This document shows, one piece after another, positions 34,016 to 43,542 of a DNA stretch of 64,000 nt. Under the pieces are notes generated by a model that was not told the DNA's origin, did no database searches, and worked only from the letters and a program-made list of their open reading frames with translations. The stretch covers positions 123,679-187,678 of the forward strand of contig JAFVXW010000046.1 in assembly GCA_017500935.1 (NCBI GenBank), written 5' to 3'. A program made the position numbers and the translations under genes. The stretch comes from Lachnospiraceae bacterium (GTDB lineage: Bacteria > Bacillota > Clostridia > Lachnospirales > Lachnospiraceae). The first letter of the stretch is position 1. Every line of letters begins with the position of its first letter.

Positions 34016-34795
34016 TTATGGATGAACCGCCTTAAACGGCATTGTCTCAACCAATTCCACATGATTGCGCGCAAGCATGTCACATGCGGGCTGATATACT
34101 ATTTTGGGCCAGTCAACCGCATCCGGATCATGGGCATCAATGCCAAATATTGCCCTGCAGCCTTCTTCTCCTGCTATTTTCCAGAATTCTTCTCTGGGAT
34201 AATGACGTTTTTCAAACAGTCCCAGGAAATTTACTTCCAAAAGCACATCCGTTTCCTTTGCACAGCGGCAGATACGCCGTATCTGTTCCTCATATGCCTT
34301 CCGGTCCTTTCCTTTATAGGAAATCAGCTCAGGATGCGCAAGGCAGGAAAATCTGCCTGTCTGCATTCCTTCAATAACCTGGTCGGCATAGGCCCTGATG
34401 ACTGCAATATCTTCATGTCCTGCACCGCTGTAAAAACCGTTTGGTTCATTTCCCACAAAATGCTGTCCCATGATCAGATATTCCAGCGGATAGTCTTTGA
34501 CAAGTTCCAGTAATTTATCAAAATACGCAGGATAATATTCTGCCTCCAGTCCCAGATGAATCTCAATATCATCTGCATACTCCTTTTTCAGATCCAGAAT
34601 GGTGTTGGCATAACTGTCAAATTCATTCACATACATTCTGAAAGTAGAATAATACTCTCCCGGAAACGGATAAGGAGTATGATCAGAAAATCCCCAGATC
34701 AAAAATCCGTTTTCAATCGCTTTTTCCACAAGCTCTCTTTCTGTGCCGCGTGCATGTCTGCAGCGTGTTGTATGGGAATGATAGTTGGCTTTCAT
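34016..34795 (-). CDS. PHP-domain phosphatase, histidinol-phosphatase-like
   Basis: Polymerase-and-histidinol-phosphatase fold enzyme of 259 residues. Metal-binding motifs are NYHSHTTRCRHARG at the N-terminus, IWGFSDHTPYPFPG, HLGLEAEYYP, GQHFV, LAHPELISY and the closing IFGIDAHDPDAV. These fit HisK-type histidinol-phosphate phosphatases, though other phosphoesters are possible. ATG 34795 is preferred, since the upstream ATG at 34807 directly abuts the GGAG. It follows the leuA-type gene by 48 bases and may be co-transcribed with it. Confidence 0.82.
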   Translation of the reverse strand: MKANYHSHTTRCRHARGTERELVEKAIENGFLIWGFSDHTPYPFPGEYYSTFRMYVNEFDSYANTILDLKKEYADDIEIHLGLEAEYYPAYFDKLLELVKDYPLEYLIMGQHFVGNEPNGFYSGAGHEDIAVIRAYADQVIEGMQTGRFSCLAHPELISYKGKDRKAYEEQIRRICRCAKETDVLLEVNFLGLFEKRHYPREEFWKIAGEEGCRAIFGIDAHDPDAVDWPKIVYQPACDMLARNHVELVETMPFKAVHP

Positions 34796-34843
34796 GATCG
34801 CAAGCATCTCCTTTGTACGGCATTTTTACCATCATACGCCTTT

Positions 34844-36838
34844 TTACTGGTTTTGTCTACGAAACTGCAGCGGTGTGATACCATAGTTTTTCTTAAACAG
34901 CCTGATAAAATGCTCCGGATTTTCATATCCTACCTGTTCCGCAATGGTTTCCACCTTCATTCCGGTATCTTTCAACAGAATCCTGGCCTTTTTCATTCTG
35001 GCACGCTTAACCGTATCCTGAAAAGTTTCCCCGGTTTTTAACTTAATATACTTGGACAGATACGGCGCGGTCAGATGAAAATGATCCGCCAGTTCTTCCA
35101 GTGTCACATTTGCATAATGTTTCTGAATATAATTGATGATCTCAATGATCCGTTCTTCCCTTCCCTCTGTGATATGCTCGGCAATGGCAAGATGATTTGC
35201 CGCAGAAACAAGCGCTGCCACGGAGCTTTTGATAATATCCTCGTTAATGCCGACGCCCCAGTGCATCTTTCCCCTACAGGATATACCGACATATGCCGCT
35301 GCTTTGGAAGAAGAGCCGCGCGAGATCGCATGTTCCTCATAACAGGTCAGTTCATAGCTGATGCCCAGATAGGCTTTAATCGCGTTGCTGACTGCATCCA
35401 GACGGCCGTTTCCGCCTGCTTCCACCATATGTCTGATCCTGTTTTGTTCAATCGTCATCTGGGCAAAAATACCGTTCACCTGTCTGAAATGGCACTCCGG
35501 AACATCAAACACCTCTCTCTGCACAATATAATGATTTTCGAAGATCTGATAGATATCCATGGGCGTCAGTTCCTGATGCCGGCGGTCTGATACCCCTTTG
35601 ATCAGATACCCCACTTCTTCTTTCATCTGGGCAGGAAGCGAAATTCCAAAATTCTGTTTTAATATAAAAGCCACACCGCCTTTACCGGACTGGCTGTTGA
35701 TGCGGATCACATCGGACTCATACTCTCTGCCCACATCCTTAGGATCAATGGGAAGATAAGGCACATCCCAGCGCTCTCCGCTTTTTCCGGCGTTTCTCCA
35801 TGTCATTCCTTTGGAGATCGCATCCTGATGAGAACCGGAAAATGCGGTAAAAACAAGGTCGCCTGCATAAGGAGAACGTTCATAAACCTTCATGCCGGTC
35901 AGTCTTTCATATACTTCCCGTATGGATAAAATATCTGAAAAATCAAGTCCCGGTTCCACACCATGACACACCATATTCATGGCAAGTGTAACAATATCCA
36001 CATTTCCCGTGCGTTCCCCGTTTCCAAACAAAGTGCCTTCCACTCTGTCCGCACCGGCCATCACGCCAAATTCAGCATCGCTGATCCCGCATCCTCTGTC
36101 ATTATGGGGATGAACACTGAGTATCACCGCGTCTCTGTATTTCAGATTTTTATGCAGAAATTCCACCTGACAGGCAAAAATATGCGGCATGGCGATCTGT
36201 ACCGTTGTAGGGATATTGATGATCACTTTGTTTTCCTGATCAGGCTGCCATACATCCAAAACCGCATTGCAGACCTCCAGTGCATAATCCACCTCTGTTC
36301 CTGGAAAGCTTTCCGGACTGTATTCAAAGGTAAAATGCCCCTCTGTACACGCCGCGATCTCTTTTAACAGCTTTGCGCCATCCACGGCAAGCTTTAAGAT
36401 TTCTTCTTTGTCTTTGCCAAATACCTGCTCCCTTTGTGCCACGGAAGTGGAATTATACAGATGGATCACCGCATGGGGCGCACCTTTTACCGCTTCGAAA
36501 GTCTTTTTGATGATATGCTCTCTTGCCTGCGTCAGAACCTGGATCGTAACATCCTCCGGAATCATATTTCTTTCAATCAGCGCACGCACAAACGCATACT
36601 CCGTATCCGAAGCCGCCGGGAAACCAACTTCTATTTCCTTAAAACCGATTTTTACCAGCATATTGAAAAATTCCAGTTTTTCTTCCAGATTCATCGGCTG
36701 AATCAGGGCCTGATTGCCGTCACGAAGATCCACGCTGCACCAGGCAGGCGCTTTTTCAACAGTCTGTTTTTTCACCCAGTCATATGTGATCTGCGGCGGC
36801 ATAAAATAGGAAGGCATATATTTTTCAGCGATGTTCAT
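34844..36838 (-). CDS. leuA: 2-isopropylmalate synthase with a C-terminal AraC-type DNA-binding domain
   Basis: One frame of 664 residues. Residues 1 to about 555 are a complete LeuA of the longer class: WCSVDLRDGNQALIQP (33-48), the metal ligands HPHNDRGCG, the GNGERTGNVD motif, and the C-terminal leucine-sensing-type domain (AYLGISYELTCYEEHA ... WGVGINEDIIKSSV). From about 561 to 664 follows a full AraC HTH domain, with LEELADHFHLTAPYLSKYIK and VETIAEQVGYENPEHFIRLF as the two helix-turn-helix units. Normal LeuA ends before this. The enzyme makes the first committed leucine intermediate from acetyl-CoA and 2-oxoisovalerate. ATG 36838 has AAGGAG nine bases before it. A dual enzyme-regulator role is inferred, not shown. 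Confidence 0.93.
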   Translation of the reverse strand: MNIAEKYMPSYFMPPQITYDWVKKQTVEKAPAWCSVDLRDGNQALIQPMNLEEKLEFFNMLVKIGFKEIEVGFPAASDTEYAFVRALIERNMIPEDVTIQVLTQAREHIIKKTFEAVKGAPHAVIHLYNSTSVAQREQVFGKDKEEILKLAVDGAKLLKEIAACTEGHFTFEYSPESFPGTEVDYALEVCNAVLDVWQPDQENKVIINIPTTVQIAMPHIFACQVEFLHKNLKYRDAVILSVHPHNDRGCGISDAEFGVMAGADRVEGTLFGNGERTGNVDIVTLAMNMVCHGVEPGLDFSDILSIREVYERLTGMKVYERSPYAGDLVFTAFSGSHQDAISKGMTWRNAGKSGERWDVPYLPIDPKDVGREYESDVIRINSQSGKGGVAFILKQNFGISLPAQMKEEVGYLIKGVSDRRHQELTPMDIYQIFENHYIVQREVFDVPECHFRQVNGIFAQMTIEQNRIRHMVEAGGNGRLDAVSNAIKAYLGISYELTCYEEHAISRGSSSKAAAYVGISCRGKMHWGVGINEDIIKSSVAALVSAANHLAIAEHITEGREERIIEIINYIQKHYANVTLEELADHFHLTAPYLSKYIKLKTGETFQDTVKRARMKKARILLKDTGMKVETIAEQVGYENPEHFIRLFKKNYGITPLQFRRQNQ

Positions 36839-36903
36839 GATCCAGTTCTCCTTGACAAATCCGGCTGGAAACGCTTTCATCCGTTTTCAGTCTCATGCGT
36901 CCT

Positions 36904-36932
36904 ATCTTAACATCGGTTTATGCCTCCCGCAA
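36904..36932 (-). promoter_or_regulatory. Promoter for the leuA-AraC gene
   Basis: Minus strand TTGCGG (36932-36927), 17-base spacer, TAAGAT (36909-36904) with TGT before it; about 65 bases before the chosen start. An autoregulatory site would be expected in or near this region, but no repeat is obvious. Confidence 0.6.
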
Positions 36933-36976
36933 TGTATGATTTTAATCAGTTTTATTGACTTTTTTTAATCTCCCGT

Positions 36977-37969
36977 TTATTGTCTGCCTTTCTCGCTGCT
37001 GTAACGGATGATAAGGAGCTCCACACTCATCACATCATTCATTTTGCCGGTTTTGACTGCTTCATCCGCTTCCACCGCAGACTGCAGGGCATCCCTTAAT
37101 TCCGCAGAAGAAAACCTTGCCGCCTGTGCCACATATTTTTTTACGATAAATCCATGCAGCCCTGTCTTTTCACCGATCTTTTTATCATCGTATCCTTTCT
37201 TTTTCAGCTGTTTGACCTGAATCAGCATATTAAACTGACGGCCGATCAGGAAAAGAATACGCATCGGCGGCTCTTTTAAAGACAGCAGATCATAATACAG
37301 CTTTAATGCTTTGGCCTGATTGCGAAGACCTATGGCTTCTACCATGTCAAAAATCTGGTTGCTGACCTGACGGACACATACCGCATCAATATCCTGTATG
37401 GTGATCACATCACGCCCCCATGTATAGGAAAACAGTTTTTCCAGCTCTCTGCTGATATTTTCCATATCCGTACCGGTTTTTTGCAGGAAATAGTCCATGG
37501 CAGCCTCTGTGATCTTTTTATTCTCTTTTCTAAGCATCACAAGGATCCATTTTTTTAAAGTCGCTTCATTTTGGGCTGCAAACTCCACCGCCCTGCCGTT
37601 TTTTGTCAGCGCTTTAAACATCTTGCTGCGCTTGTCCACTTCTGTTTCCACAAAAACAAAACAGACTGTGGGGGAAGGCTGTTCCAGATACGCTGCCAGC
37701 TGTTCTGCGGTCTTTTTAAAAAATCCGCTGTTTTCAACTAAAATCACGCGTCTGTCCGCAAAAAAGGGCATGGTTTCAGCCAGATCGATCAATGCATTGG
37801 GATCTGTGCCTTTCCCCTCAAAATAATGATAATTCATGGTATCGCCTTCTGCGACCAGCGCATCTTTTAACTTATTTTTATACTGCAGACGCAGATAAGC
37901 CTCTTCTCCATATAAAAGATATGCCTGCTTAAATTCGCCGCTTCTTAAGTCCGCAAGTAACTGCTGCAT
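36977..37969 (-). CDS. holA: DNA polymerase III delta subunit
   Basis: Clamp-loader subunit that opens the beta clamp during replication. The 330-residue protein has the AAA-like opening (LLADLRSGEFKQAYLLYGEE), FADRRVILVENSGFF, a FVETEVDKRSKMFKAL segment, and the C-terminal helical part (LLSLKEPPMRILFLIGRQFNMLI) that joins the loader. It is the usual Clostridia neighbour of comEC, which here lies 77 bases upstream on the same strand. Confidence 0.92.
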   Translation of the reverse strand: MQQLLADLRSGEFKQAYLLYGEEAYLRLQYKNKLKDALVAEGDTMNYHYFEGKGTDPNALIDLAETMPFFADRRVILVENSGFFKKTAEQLAAYLEQPSPTVCFVFVETEVDKRSKMFKALTKNGRAVEFAAQNEATLKKWILVMLRKENKKITEAAMDYFLQKTGTDMENISRELEKLFSYTWGRDVITIQDIDAVCVRQVSNQIFDMVEAIGLRNQAKALKLYYDLLSLKEPPMRILFLIGRQFNMLIQVKQLKKKGYDDKKIGEKTGLHGFIVKKYVAQAARFSSAELRDALQSAVEADEAVKTGKMNDVMSVELLIIRYSSEKGRQ

Positions 37970-38046
37970 GTAAACTCCAATCTATTCCGTGATCTTTCAA
38001 ATTCTGTACAGGGTATTGTCTGTCCTCATCATATCAAATCTGTACT

Positions 38047-40326
38047 TTAATTTCCATACCCGTCTGCCTGCTCCCCCAAAAACTTATGGATTTTCATCTG
38101 ATCTTCCTTTATTTCCACGCGTACTGCTCCGTTTTGTGCCGAGGTATACCAGACAATTCCGTTTTCTTTGAGTCTGTCAAGCACCTGTCTGTGGGGATGT
38201 CCGTAGGGGTTGTTTTTTCCGCAGGAAATCAGTGCCGCCTGCGGACATAATTTTTCCAGAAAAACCTGTGAACTGGCATTTTGAGAGCCATGATGCCCCA
38301 GCATCAAAAGCCTACACCGCAGTTTTTCTGTTTCATAGTTTTCACATACCCACTCCTCCTGCACGCCTTCCAGATCCCCCGGAAAAAGTGCTGCAAAATC
38401 TCTGTACCGCATTCTCAGAACCAACGACGCTTCGTTTCTGTCTGATATTTCTTCTCCCTCATAGGGATGCAGACTCTGAAAAGTAATGCCGTTTTTCTGC
38501 CACAGATCACCGGCCTGCATATACAAAACCGGAATATTAGCCATCTTTACCATGTCTGTCAGTTCATGAAGCGCATCGTCTGAAAACGCTGTCTTTGGAA
38601 AAACCACCGCTCCCACCGCAACTTTTTCCCGCTGCGCCCAGTCTAAAACTGCCTCCAGTCCGTTGACATGATCCGCGTCCCAATGACTGATAAAAATCGC
38701 ATCCAGCTGACGGACACCCTGATATTTCAGATAGGGAACTATCTGCCAGGTGCCGGTATCCGGTTTGGATGTACTGCCAGCATCCAGAAGATACGTATCA
38801 TGCTCTGGAGTCTGCACCACAATACAGGCCCCCTGTCCCACATCCAGCATGGCAACGCTCAGTGTCCCCGGCAGCCGGACCAGAAAAACACACAAAAGAC
38901 CCAGCGTAAAAACAATCCGGCATCCCGGCCTGACTTTTTTGCCAAACAGGATCAGTAAAATCAATCCGGTCAAAAAAAGGCATATCTGCCACAGTTTTGG
39001 CATACCGATATGCCAAAAACTTCCCGGCAGTTTTTCCAGCAGTCTGCTGCCCTCTTCCAGAATTCCAAAACATAATCCGGCCGGAAAGGCCAGAATTTTC
39101 AGCACCGGAGCATATATCCAGCTTCCTTCCAGCAAAATGCCTGTACCCGCGATCGTAAACAGAAACGGCATCAAAACGCCTATCACCAAGACTGCCGCCG
39201 GATTCCACAAAAGTGACCAGGGATTCCAGACATAAAAGGCAGCTGCCAGAAACGGAAACATCGTCACCGTCACTCCCAGTGTAACACAGATTCCGTCATA
39301 AACTCCCTGCATCCGGTTTTGAAGCCATCCTGATGCTTTCGATTCTGCAATCCCCCTGTCTTTTAAAACCGGAACCACAACTGCCATTCCCGTCACCGCT
39401 GAAAATGAAAGCAAAAATCCCGTATCAGTCAGATGTGCAGGATTTTTCACTAAAATCACCGCTGCCGCGATTACCAGAGAGGTCAGCATATCCGGCGTCC
39501 GGGACACGATCTGCGCAGTCATGCCCAGACAAAACATTACCACTGCCCGGAAGGTTGACACCTGCATACCGGTAAAAATCCCGTATGTCACAACCAAAAC
39601 CAGAGATACCAGACAGGCAGCCAATGCCGGAAGCCTGCTTTTTTTAAGCAAAGCTGCTGCCATACTTCCCACCATGGAAATGTGAAGCCCCGATATACTT
39701 AAAATATGGGAGATACCGGCATATTGATACACTGTTTTGATCTCTGCGTCCATATCTTTTTTGCGTCCGGTCACCATTGCCGATGCCAGCGCCCCGTTTT
39801 TTTCTCCAAGAGCCTGTTCAAAAACCCTCGCAGTTTTCACGCGCAGCCGGTATAATGCATCCGCTTTTTTATCATAGGATACACTTTCCTTCCGCAAAAC
39901 CGCATCATATACCTTAAAATGATACCCCTGCCGTGCATAATATTTGGCCGCGTCAAATTCTCCCGGATTGGATGCAGCTTGAAAAGAATAAATACTGCCC
40001 CAAACCTGTACTGCGGCACCTATATGCGGCATTTTCTGGCCGTTTCGCAGATAACAGACTGCTCCCTGTTCTGTTTTTTCAATTAATTCGGATTGTTTGA
40101 AAGATTCAGATTTTTCCTGAAAATCGATTTGTTTCAGATAAAGAATACAATTGTCCTTTGTCAGATCCAAAGGCTCATAAATGTCTGATACGATTCCGGT
40201 CAGAACCATCTGCTGACCGTCAAAATCACTCTGCCCGCCTGTATCCTGTGTCCAGAATATCTGGCTGCACGCCAGATATACCGCCAGAAAAAAGAGCAGG
40301 CAGACGCATAAGGGCCGTCTGCCCAT
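38047..40326 (-). CDS. comEC: ComEC/Rec2 DNA-uptake channel protein
   Basis: Membrane protein of 759 residues for single-strand DNA passage in natural transformation. The N-terminal region has a soluble OB-like domain after the first membrane segments. The competence domain follows (ISGLHISMVGSMAAALL near 210-225) with many hydrophobic helices to about 480. The C-terminal third is a metallo-beta-lactamase domain (VAMLDVGQGACIVVQ, ISHWDADHVNG, LLMLGHHGSQNASS). It is complete. It lies 15 bases after the GerMN gene and is followed by holA. Confidence 0.93.
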   Translation of the reverse strand: MGRRPLCVCLLFFLAVYLACSQIFWTQDTGGQSDFDGQQMVLTGIVSDIYEPLDLTKDNCILYLKQIDFQEKSESFKQSELIEKTEQGAVCYLRNGQKMPHIGAAVQVWGSIYSFQAASNPGEFDAAKYYARQGYHFKVYDAVLRKESVSYDKKADALYRLRVKTARVFEQALGEKNGALASAMVTGRKKDMDAEIKTVYQYAGISHILSISGLHISMVGSMAAALLKKSRLPALAACLVSLVLVVTYGIFTGMQVSTFRAVVMFCLGMTAQIVSRTPDMLTSLVIAAAVILVKNPAHLTDTGFLLSFSAVTGMAVVVPVLKDRGIAESKASGWLQNRMQGVYDGICVTLGVTVTMFPFLAAAFYVWNPWSLLWNPAAVLVIGVLMPFLFTIAGTGILLEGSWIYAPVLKILAFPAGLCFGILEEGSRLLEKLPGSFWHIGMPKLWQICLFLTGLILLILFGKKVRPGCRIVFTLGLLCVFLVRLPGTLSVAMLDVGQGACIVVQTPEHDTYLLDAGSTSKPDTGTWQIVPYLKYQGVRQLDAIFISHWDADHVNGLEAVLDWAQREKVAVGAVVFPKTAFSDDALHELTDMVKMANIPVLYMQAGDLWQKNGITFQSLHPYEGEEISDRNEASLVLRMRYRDFAALFPGDLEGVQEEWVCENYETEKLRCRLLMLGHHGSQNASSQVFLEKLCPQAALISCGKNNPYGHPHRQVLDRLKENGIVWYTSAQNGAVRVEIKEDQMKIHKFLGEQADGYGN

Positions 40327-40341
40327 TCCATTCCTCCATTG

Positions 40342-41271
40342 TTAATACTGTTCCATCAGATCCAGATTTCTCTCATAGACATTTTCCAGGTTAAAGTTTT
40401 CCCGAAAAACCACATCCGTTCTGCCGTCTATGACAAACTGAACCTTGTTGATATGCGACAGCTCCACCAGGGAATTGACGATCGCATAAATTGTTACATC
40501 TGCAGTCACATTATAGTACTGCGGCAAAAAGGTTTCATCCAGATTCACATAACAGACACCGTCTTTGACCATGACTCCCAGAAGCTTGGTTTCCGGATTG
40601 ATCATCGGATAAGCGCCTTCCATCTCTGCATCCGGACCTTGGATCAGCTGCTCTACCACCAGCTTCTCCAAAGAAATATTACTGTTGTAAACCACCGGCT
40701 GCGTCATAAGTTCCACCAGCTCATCTCCGGTTTCATTGGCAAAATATAAATGCAGACGCACCTTTTCGTAGGCATTGATCTCATTTCCGGCATTGTCGAT
40801 AAACATTTCAGCCGTCATGGGACCAACCGCCACACCCAGATGATCCGTAAACATTTCTCCCTCTACATTGATCGCCACTGCGCTCACATCCGGCACCATC
40901 GTCAGCGTCCGCACCAGCGCTGCCCGGATCAGAATTTCTGCTGTGGGCTCGGTCTTTAAATAATCTGCACTGACATTCAGCGTCAGAAGCGTATCCGTAA
41001 GCTCCCAGCCAAGGATCTGATATCCGTTTACAACCGACCACAGCGACAGCTCCTCCGATTCTTCTTCCAGCATACCGATCGCTGCTTCCATGCGTTCTCT
41101 CGCAGTGGTGCCGTCCAGTGTCTTTTCCACAGGGGAGATTCTGGTTTTATCTTTATTCATATAATAGACAGAAATCCGGGTAAGTCCCTGCTCTGCATAT
41201 TCCTGATTTTTACAGGAGGCTAAAAACAAAAGGCACAGTACCCCAAATACTGCCATCCAACTTCGTCTCAT
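40342..41271 (-). CDS. GerMN-domain lipoprotein
   Basis: A 309-residue lipoprotein; lipobox LASC at the end of the signal peptide (VFGVLCLLFLASCKNQ). Two GerMN repeats can be made out, each with a strand-rich segment (DTLLTLNVSADYLKTEPTAEILIRAALVRTL and GVCYVNLDETFL...IYAIVNSLVELSHI). GerMN proteins occur in spore and cell-wall contexts. It sits between the histidine kinase and comEC with short gaps of 12 and 15 bases, so it is part of that operon, perhaps as an outer sensor partner of the kinase. Confidence 0.83.
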   Translation of the reverse strand: MRRSWMAVFGVLCLLFLASCKNQEYAEQGLTRISVYYMNKDKTRISPVEKTLDGTTARERMEAAIGMLEEESEELSLWSVVNGYQILGWELTDTLLTLNVSADYLKTEPTAEILIRAALVRTLTMVPDVSAVAINVEGEMFTDHLGVAVGPMTAEMFIDNAGNEINAYEKVRLHLYFANETGDELVELMTQPVVYNSNISLEKLVVEQLIQGPDAEMEGAYPMINPETKLLGVMVKDGVCYVNLDETFLPQYYNVTADVTIYAIVNSLVELSHINKVQFVIDGRTDVVFRENFNLENVYERNLDLMEQY

Positions 41272-41283
41272 GCTGCTTTGCTC

Positions 41284-42756
41284 CTATTTCAGATAGGTAA
41301 GAGGAATTTTTACCGTAAAACAGGTTCCTTCCCCCTCCACGCTGCTTACCTTAATGGAACCGCGATGCAAAAGAACCGCGTTGCGGGTGATCGCAAGTCC
41401 CAGTCCGGTACCGCCGATTTCTCTGGAATGAGATTTATCCACACGGTAAAAACGTTCAAAAATATGCTTTTGATCTTCCTCAGAAATACCAATTCCTGAA
41501 TCCGTGATCTCTACGGTAAAAAACTGATGATCTGCATCCAGAAGCACTTTGACCCATCCATGCTCTTTGTTGTATTTGACAGCATTCTCCACAAGGTTGG
41601 TAAAAATCTGTGAAATCTTTACTCCATCCACTTCTGCCGTCACAGGTCTGATACATTCCAGAACGATCTCCACATCCTGCTTTTTGGCAATGGGGCGCAG
41701 GCGCTTTAAGGTGCTTTCCAGCAGGGCATTGATATCCACTGCCTCCACTTTCATCTGCGCCTGGGTTTTATCCATTTTTACCAACTGCAAAAGATCATTG
41801 ATGATCCTGTTTTCACGTTCAATCTCTTCTGTGATATCCTGCATAAATTCCTGATACAGCTCAACCGGCACATCCGGCTGCTGGTTTAAGGAATCTGCAA
41901 GCACCTTGATGGATGTCATGGGTGTCTTTAACTCATGGGACACATTGGAAACAAAGTCCTTTCTGGAATCATCGATCACTTTCATTCTGCCCAGAAGTTC
42001 ATTGAACGCTTCCACAATGTGCTCGGTTTCCAGATAATCCGGCACAGACAAAGGCTCATCGGTAAATCCGTCCTTTACCTCCCTGACTGCCTCTGTGATC
42101 CGGTTAAAGGGTCTTAACAGCATACGGGAAATAAAAATAACAATACCCACCATCAGGATGCCCATGATGATCTGCATGATCAGCGCAGTTCTGTTGAGAA
42201 TATCCATCGTCGCGACAATACTGTCTGTAGAAACACTTGCCAGTATCACGCCGCGCACCGCAGACAGTTTAGTCCCGTCCACCTCAATCTGCTCTGAAAT
42301 TGGTATCGTCATCTCGATATAGCCGTTGTTATCGTCGTAACGGGCTGTGGATTCTCCTTTAAAACACCTGATCACCTCTTCGGAAATCATAAATTTTCCT
42401 TCACTGATGGAATAGGTGTCTTTGATCACCTTAAAATTACCGTTGATGACCAGAACACGGCCGTCATAAAGCGTGGACATCTGCTCCAGCTCCGCATTGA
42501 TCACGTCTGAGGATGTATCCTGCAGATAATTATAATTCACAAGATGATCCGCAATAATACGATACTGATTCATCATATCCGACTGACGCAGACTGACTGC
42601 CCGCTGTTCATAGTTTGATAAAATACTGATGCGCAGAATAATACACGGCAGGATGCCGATGATCAGCATCAAAACAAAAATATACACTTTCAGGCTGCGC
42701 AGAACCGGTACTTTCAGACGCAGTATCCTGAAAATATCTCTGATTCTTATGTTCAT
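41284..42756 (-). CDS. Sensor histidine kinase, WalK/PhoR-like
   Basis: Membrane kinase of 490 residues. It has two membrane segments (about 23-45 and 191-213) flanking an outer sensor domain of about 145 residues, HAMP linker, HisKA with His274 in VSHELKTPM, and HATPase with the N box NLVENAVKYN, GSGIG-type DSGIGISEEDQ and GTGLGLAI. No PAS domain is clear, unlike typical WalK. Its regulator gene lies 30 bases upstream. Target genes are unknown; the family often controls cell-wall turnover. Confidence 0.92.
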   Translation of the reverse strand: MNIRIRDIFRILRLKVPVLRSLKVYIFVLMLIIGILPCIILRISILSNYEQRAVSLRQSDMMNQYRIIADHLVNYNYLQDTSSDVINAELEQMSTLYDGRVLVINGNFKVIKDTYSISEGKFMISEEVIRCFKGESTARYDDNNGYIEMTIPISEQIEVDGTKLSAVRGVILASVSTDSIVATMDILNRTALIMQIIMGILMVGIVIFISRMLLRPFNRITEAVREVKDGFTDEPLSVPDYLETEHIVEAFNELLGRMKVIDDSRKDFVSNVSHELKTPMTSIKVLADSLNQQPDVPVELYQEFMQDITEEIERENRIINDLLQLVKMDKTQAQMKVEAVDINALLESTLKRLRPIAKKQDVEIVLECIRPVTAEVDGVKISQIFTNLVENAVKYNKEHGWVKVLLDADHQFFTVEITDSGIGISEEDQKHIFERFYRVDKSHSREIGGTGLGLAITRNAVLLHRGSIKVSSVEGEGTCFTVKIPLTYLK

Positions 42757-42786
42757 TCAAACCGCCTCCGCCTTTTTCACTTCGGC

Positions 42787-43476
42787 TCAGACACGGAAGA
42801 AGTATCCGACTCCCCATTTGGTATGAACATATCTGGGTTCACTGGGATTTTTTTCAATTTTTTCACGCAGACGGCGGATATGCACATCCACAGTCCGGAC
42901 ATCACCGGGATAATCGGAGCCCCAGATCAGATTCAAAAGCTGTTCACGGCTGTAGACCTTATTGGGATTTTTCAACAAAAGCTCTAAAACATCAAATTCC
43001 CTGGCTGTCAGATTCACTTCCCTGCCTGCGATCGTTACTCGTCTGCTCTCACAGTCCATCTGCATATCACCGCTGACAATAACCGCGGACGCTGCCTTTG
43101 CCTGCTCTCTTCCTGCAGTGCGGCGCATGATGGCTTTGATACGTGCCTTTACTTCCAGAATATTAAACGGCTTGGTAATATAATCATCAGCCCCGTACTC
43201 AAGACCCATGATCTTATCCATGTCATCGCTTTTTGCAGTCAGCATCACAATGGGTACATTGGAAAATTCCCTGATCTGCTGGCACACTTCTGTTCCGGTA
43301 AGCTTAGGAAGCATAATATCCAGAAGGATCATATCAAACTCCTGCGCTCTTGCAAGTCTGAGCGCTTCCTCGCCGTCATAGGCGCAGGTCACTTCCATGC
43401 CGTCCTGTTCCAGACTGAAACGGATTCCCTTTACGATCAGCTTTTCATCATCAACAACCAGTACTTTTTTTGCCAT
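42787..43476 (-). CDS. OmpR-family response regulator, WalR/PhoP-like
   Basis: Two-domain regulator. The receiver has the acidic pair in VVDDE, phospho-acceptor Asp53 in MILLDIMLP, Thr in VMLTAK and Lys in YITKPF. The C-terminal winged-helix domain ends in RTVDVHIRRLREKI and GVGYFFRV. About 229 residues from ATG 43476; an ATG nine bases earlier is also possible since the ribosome site is weak (GGGATG). It pairs with the kinase gene downstream. Confidence 0.92.
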   Translation of the reverse strand: MAKKVLVVDDEKLIVKGIRFSLEQDGMEVTCAYDGEEALRLARAQEFDMILLDIMLPKLTGTEVCQQIREFSNVPIVMLTAKSDDMDKIMGLEYGADDYITKPFNILEVKARIKAIMRRTAGREQAKAASAVIVSGDMQMDCESRRVTIAGREVNLTAREFDVLELLLKNPNKVYSREQLLNLIWGSDYPGDVRTVDVHIRRLREKIEKNPSEPRYVHTKWGVGYFFRV

Positions 43477-43542
43477 ATTTATCATCCCAGGTCAGCCTGT
43501 TCTCCTTTAGAACCGGTCACCTGTTTTTCCTTTCTGCATCTC

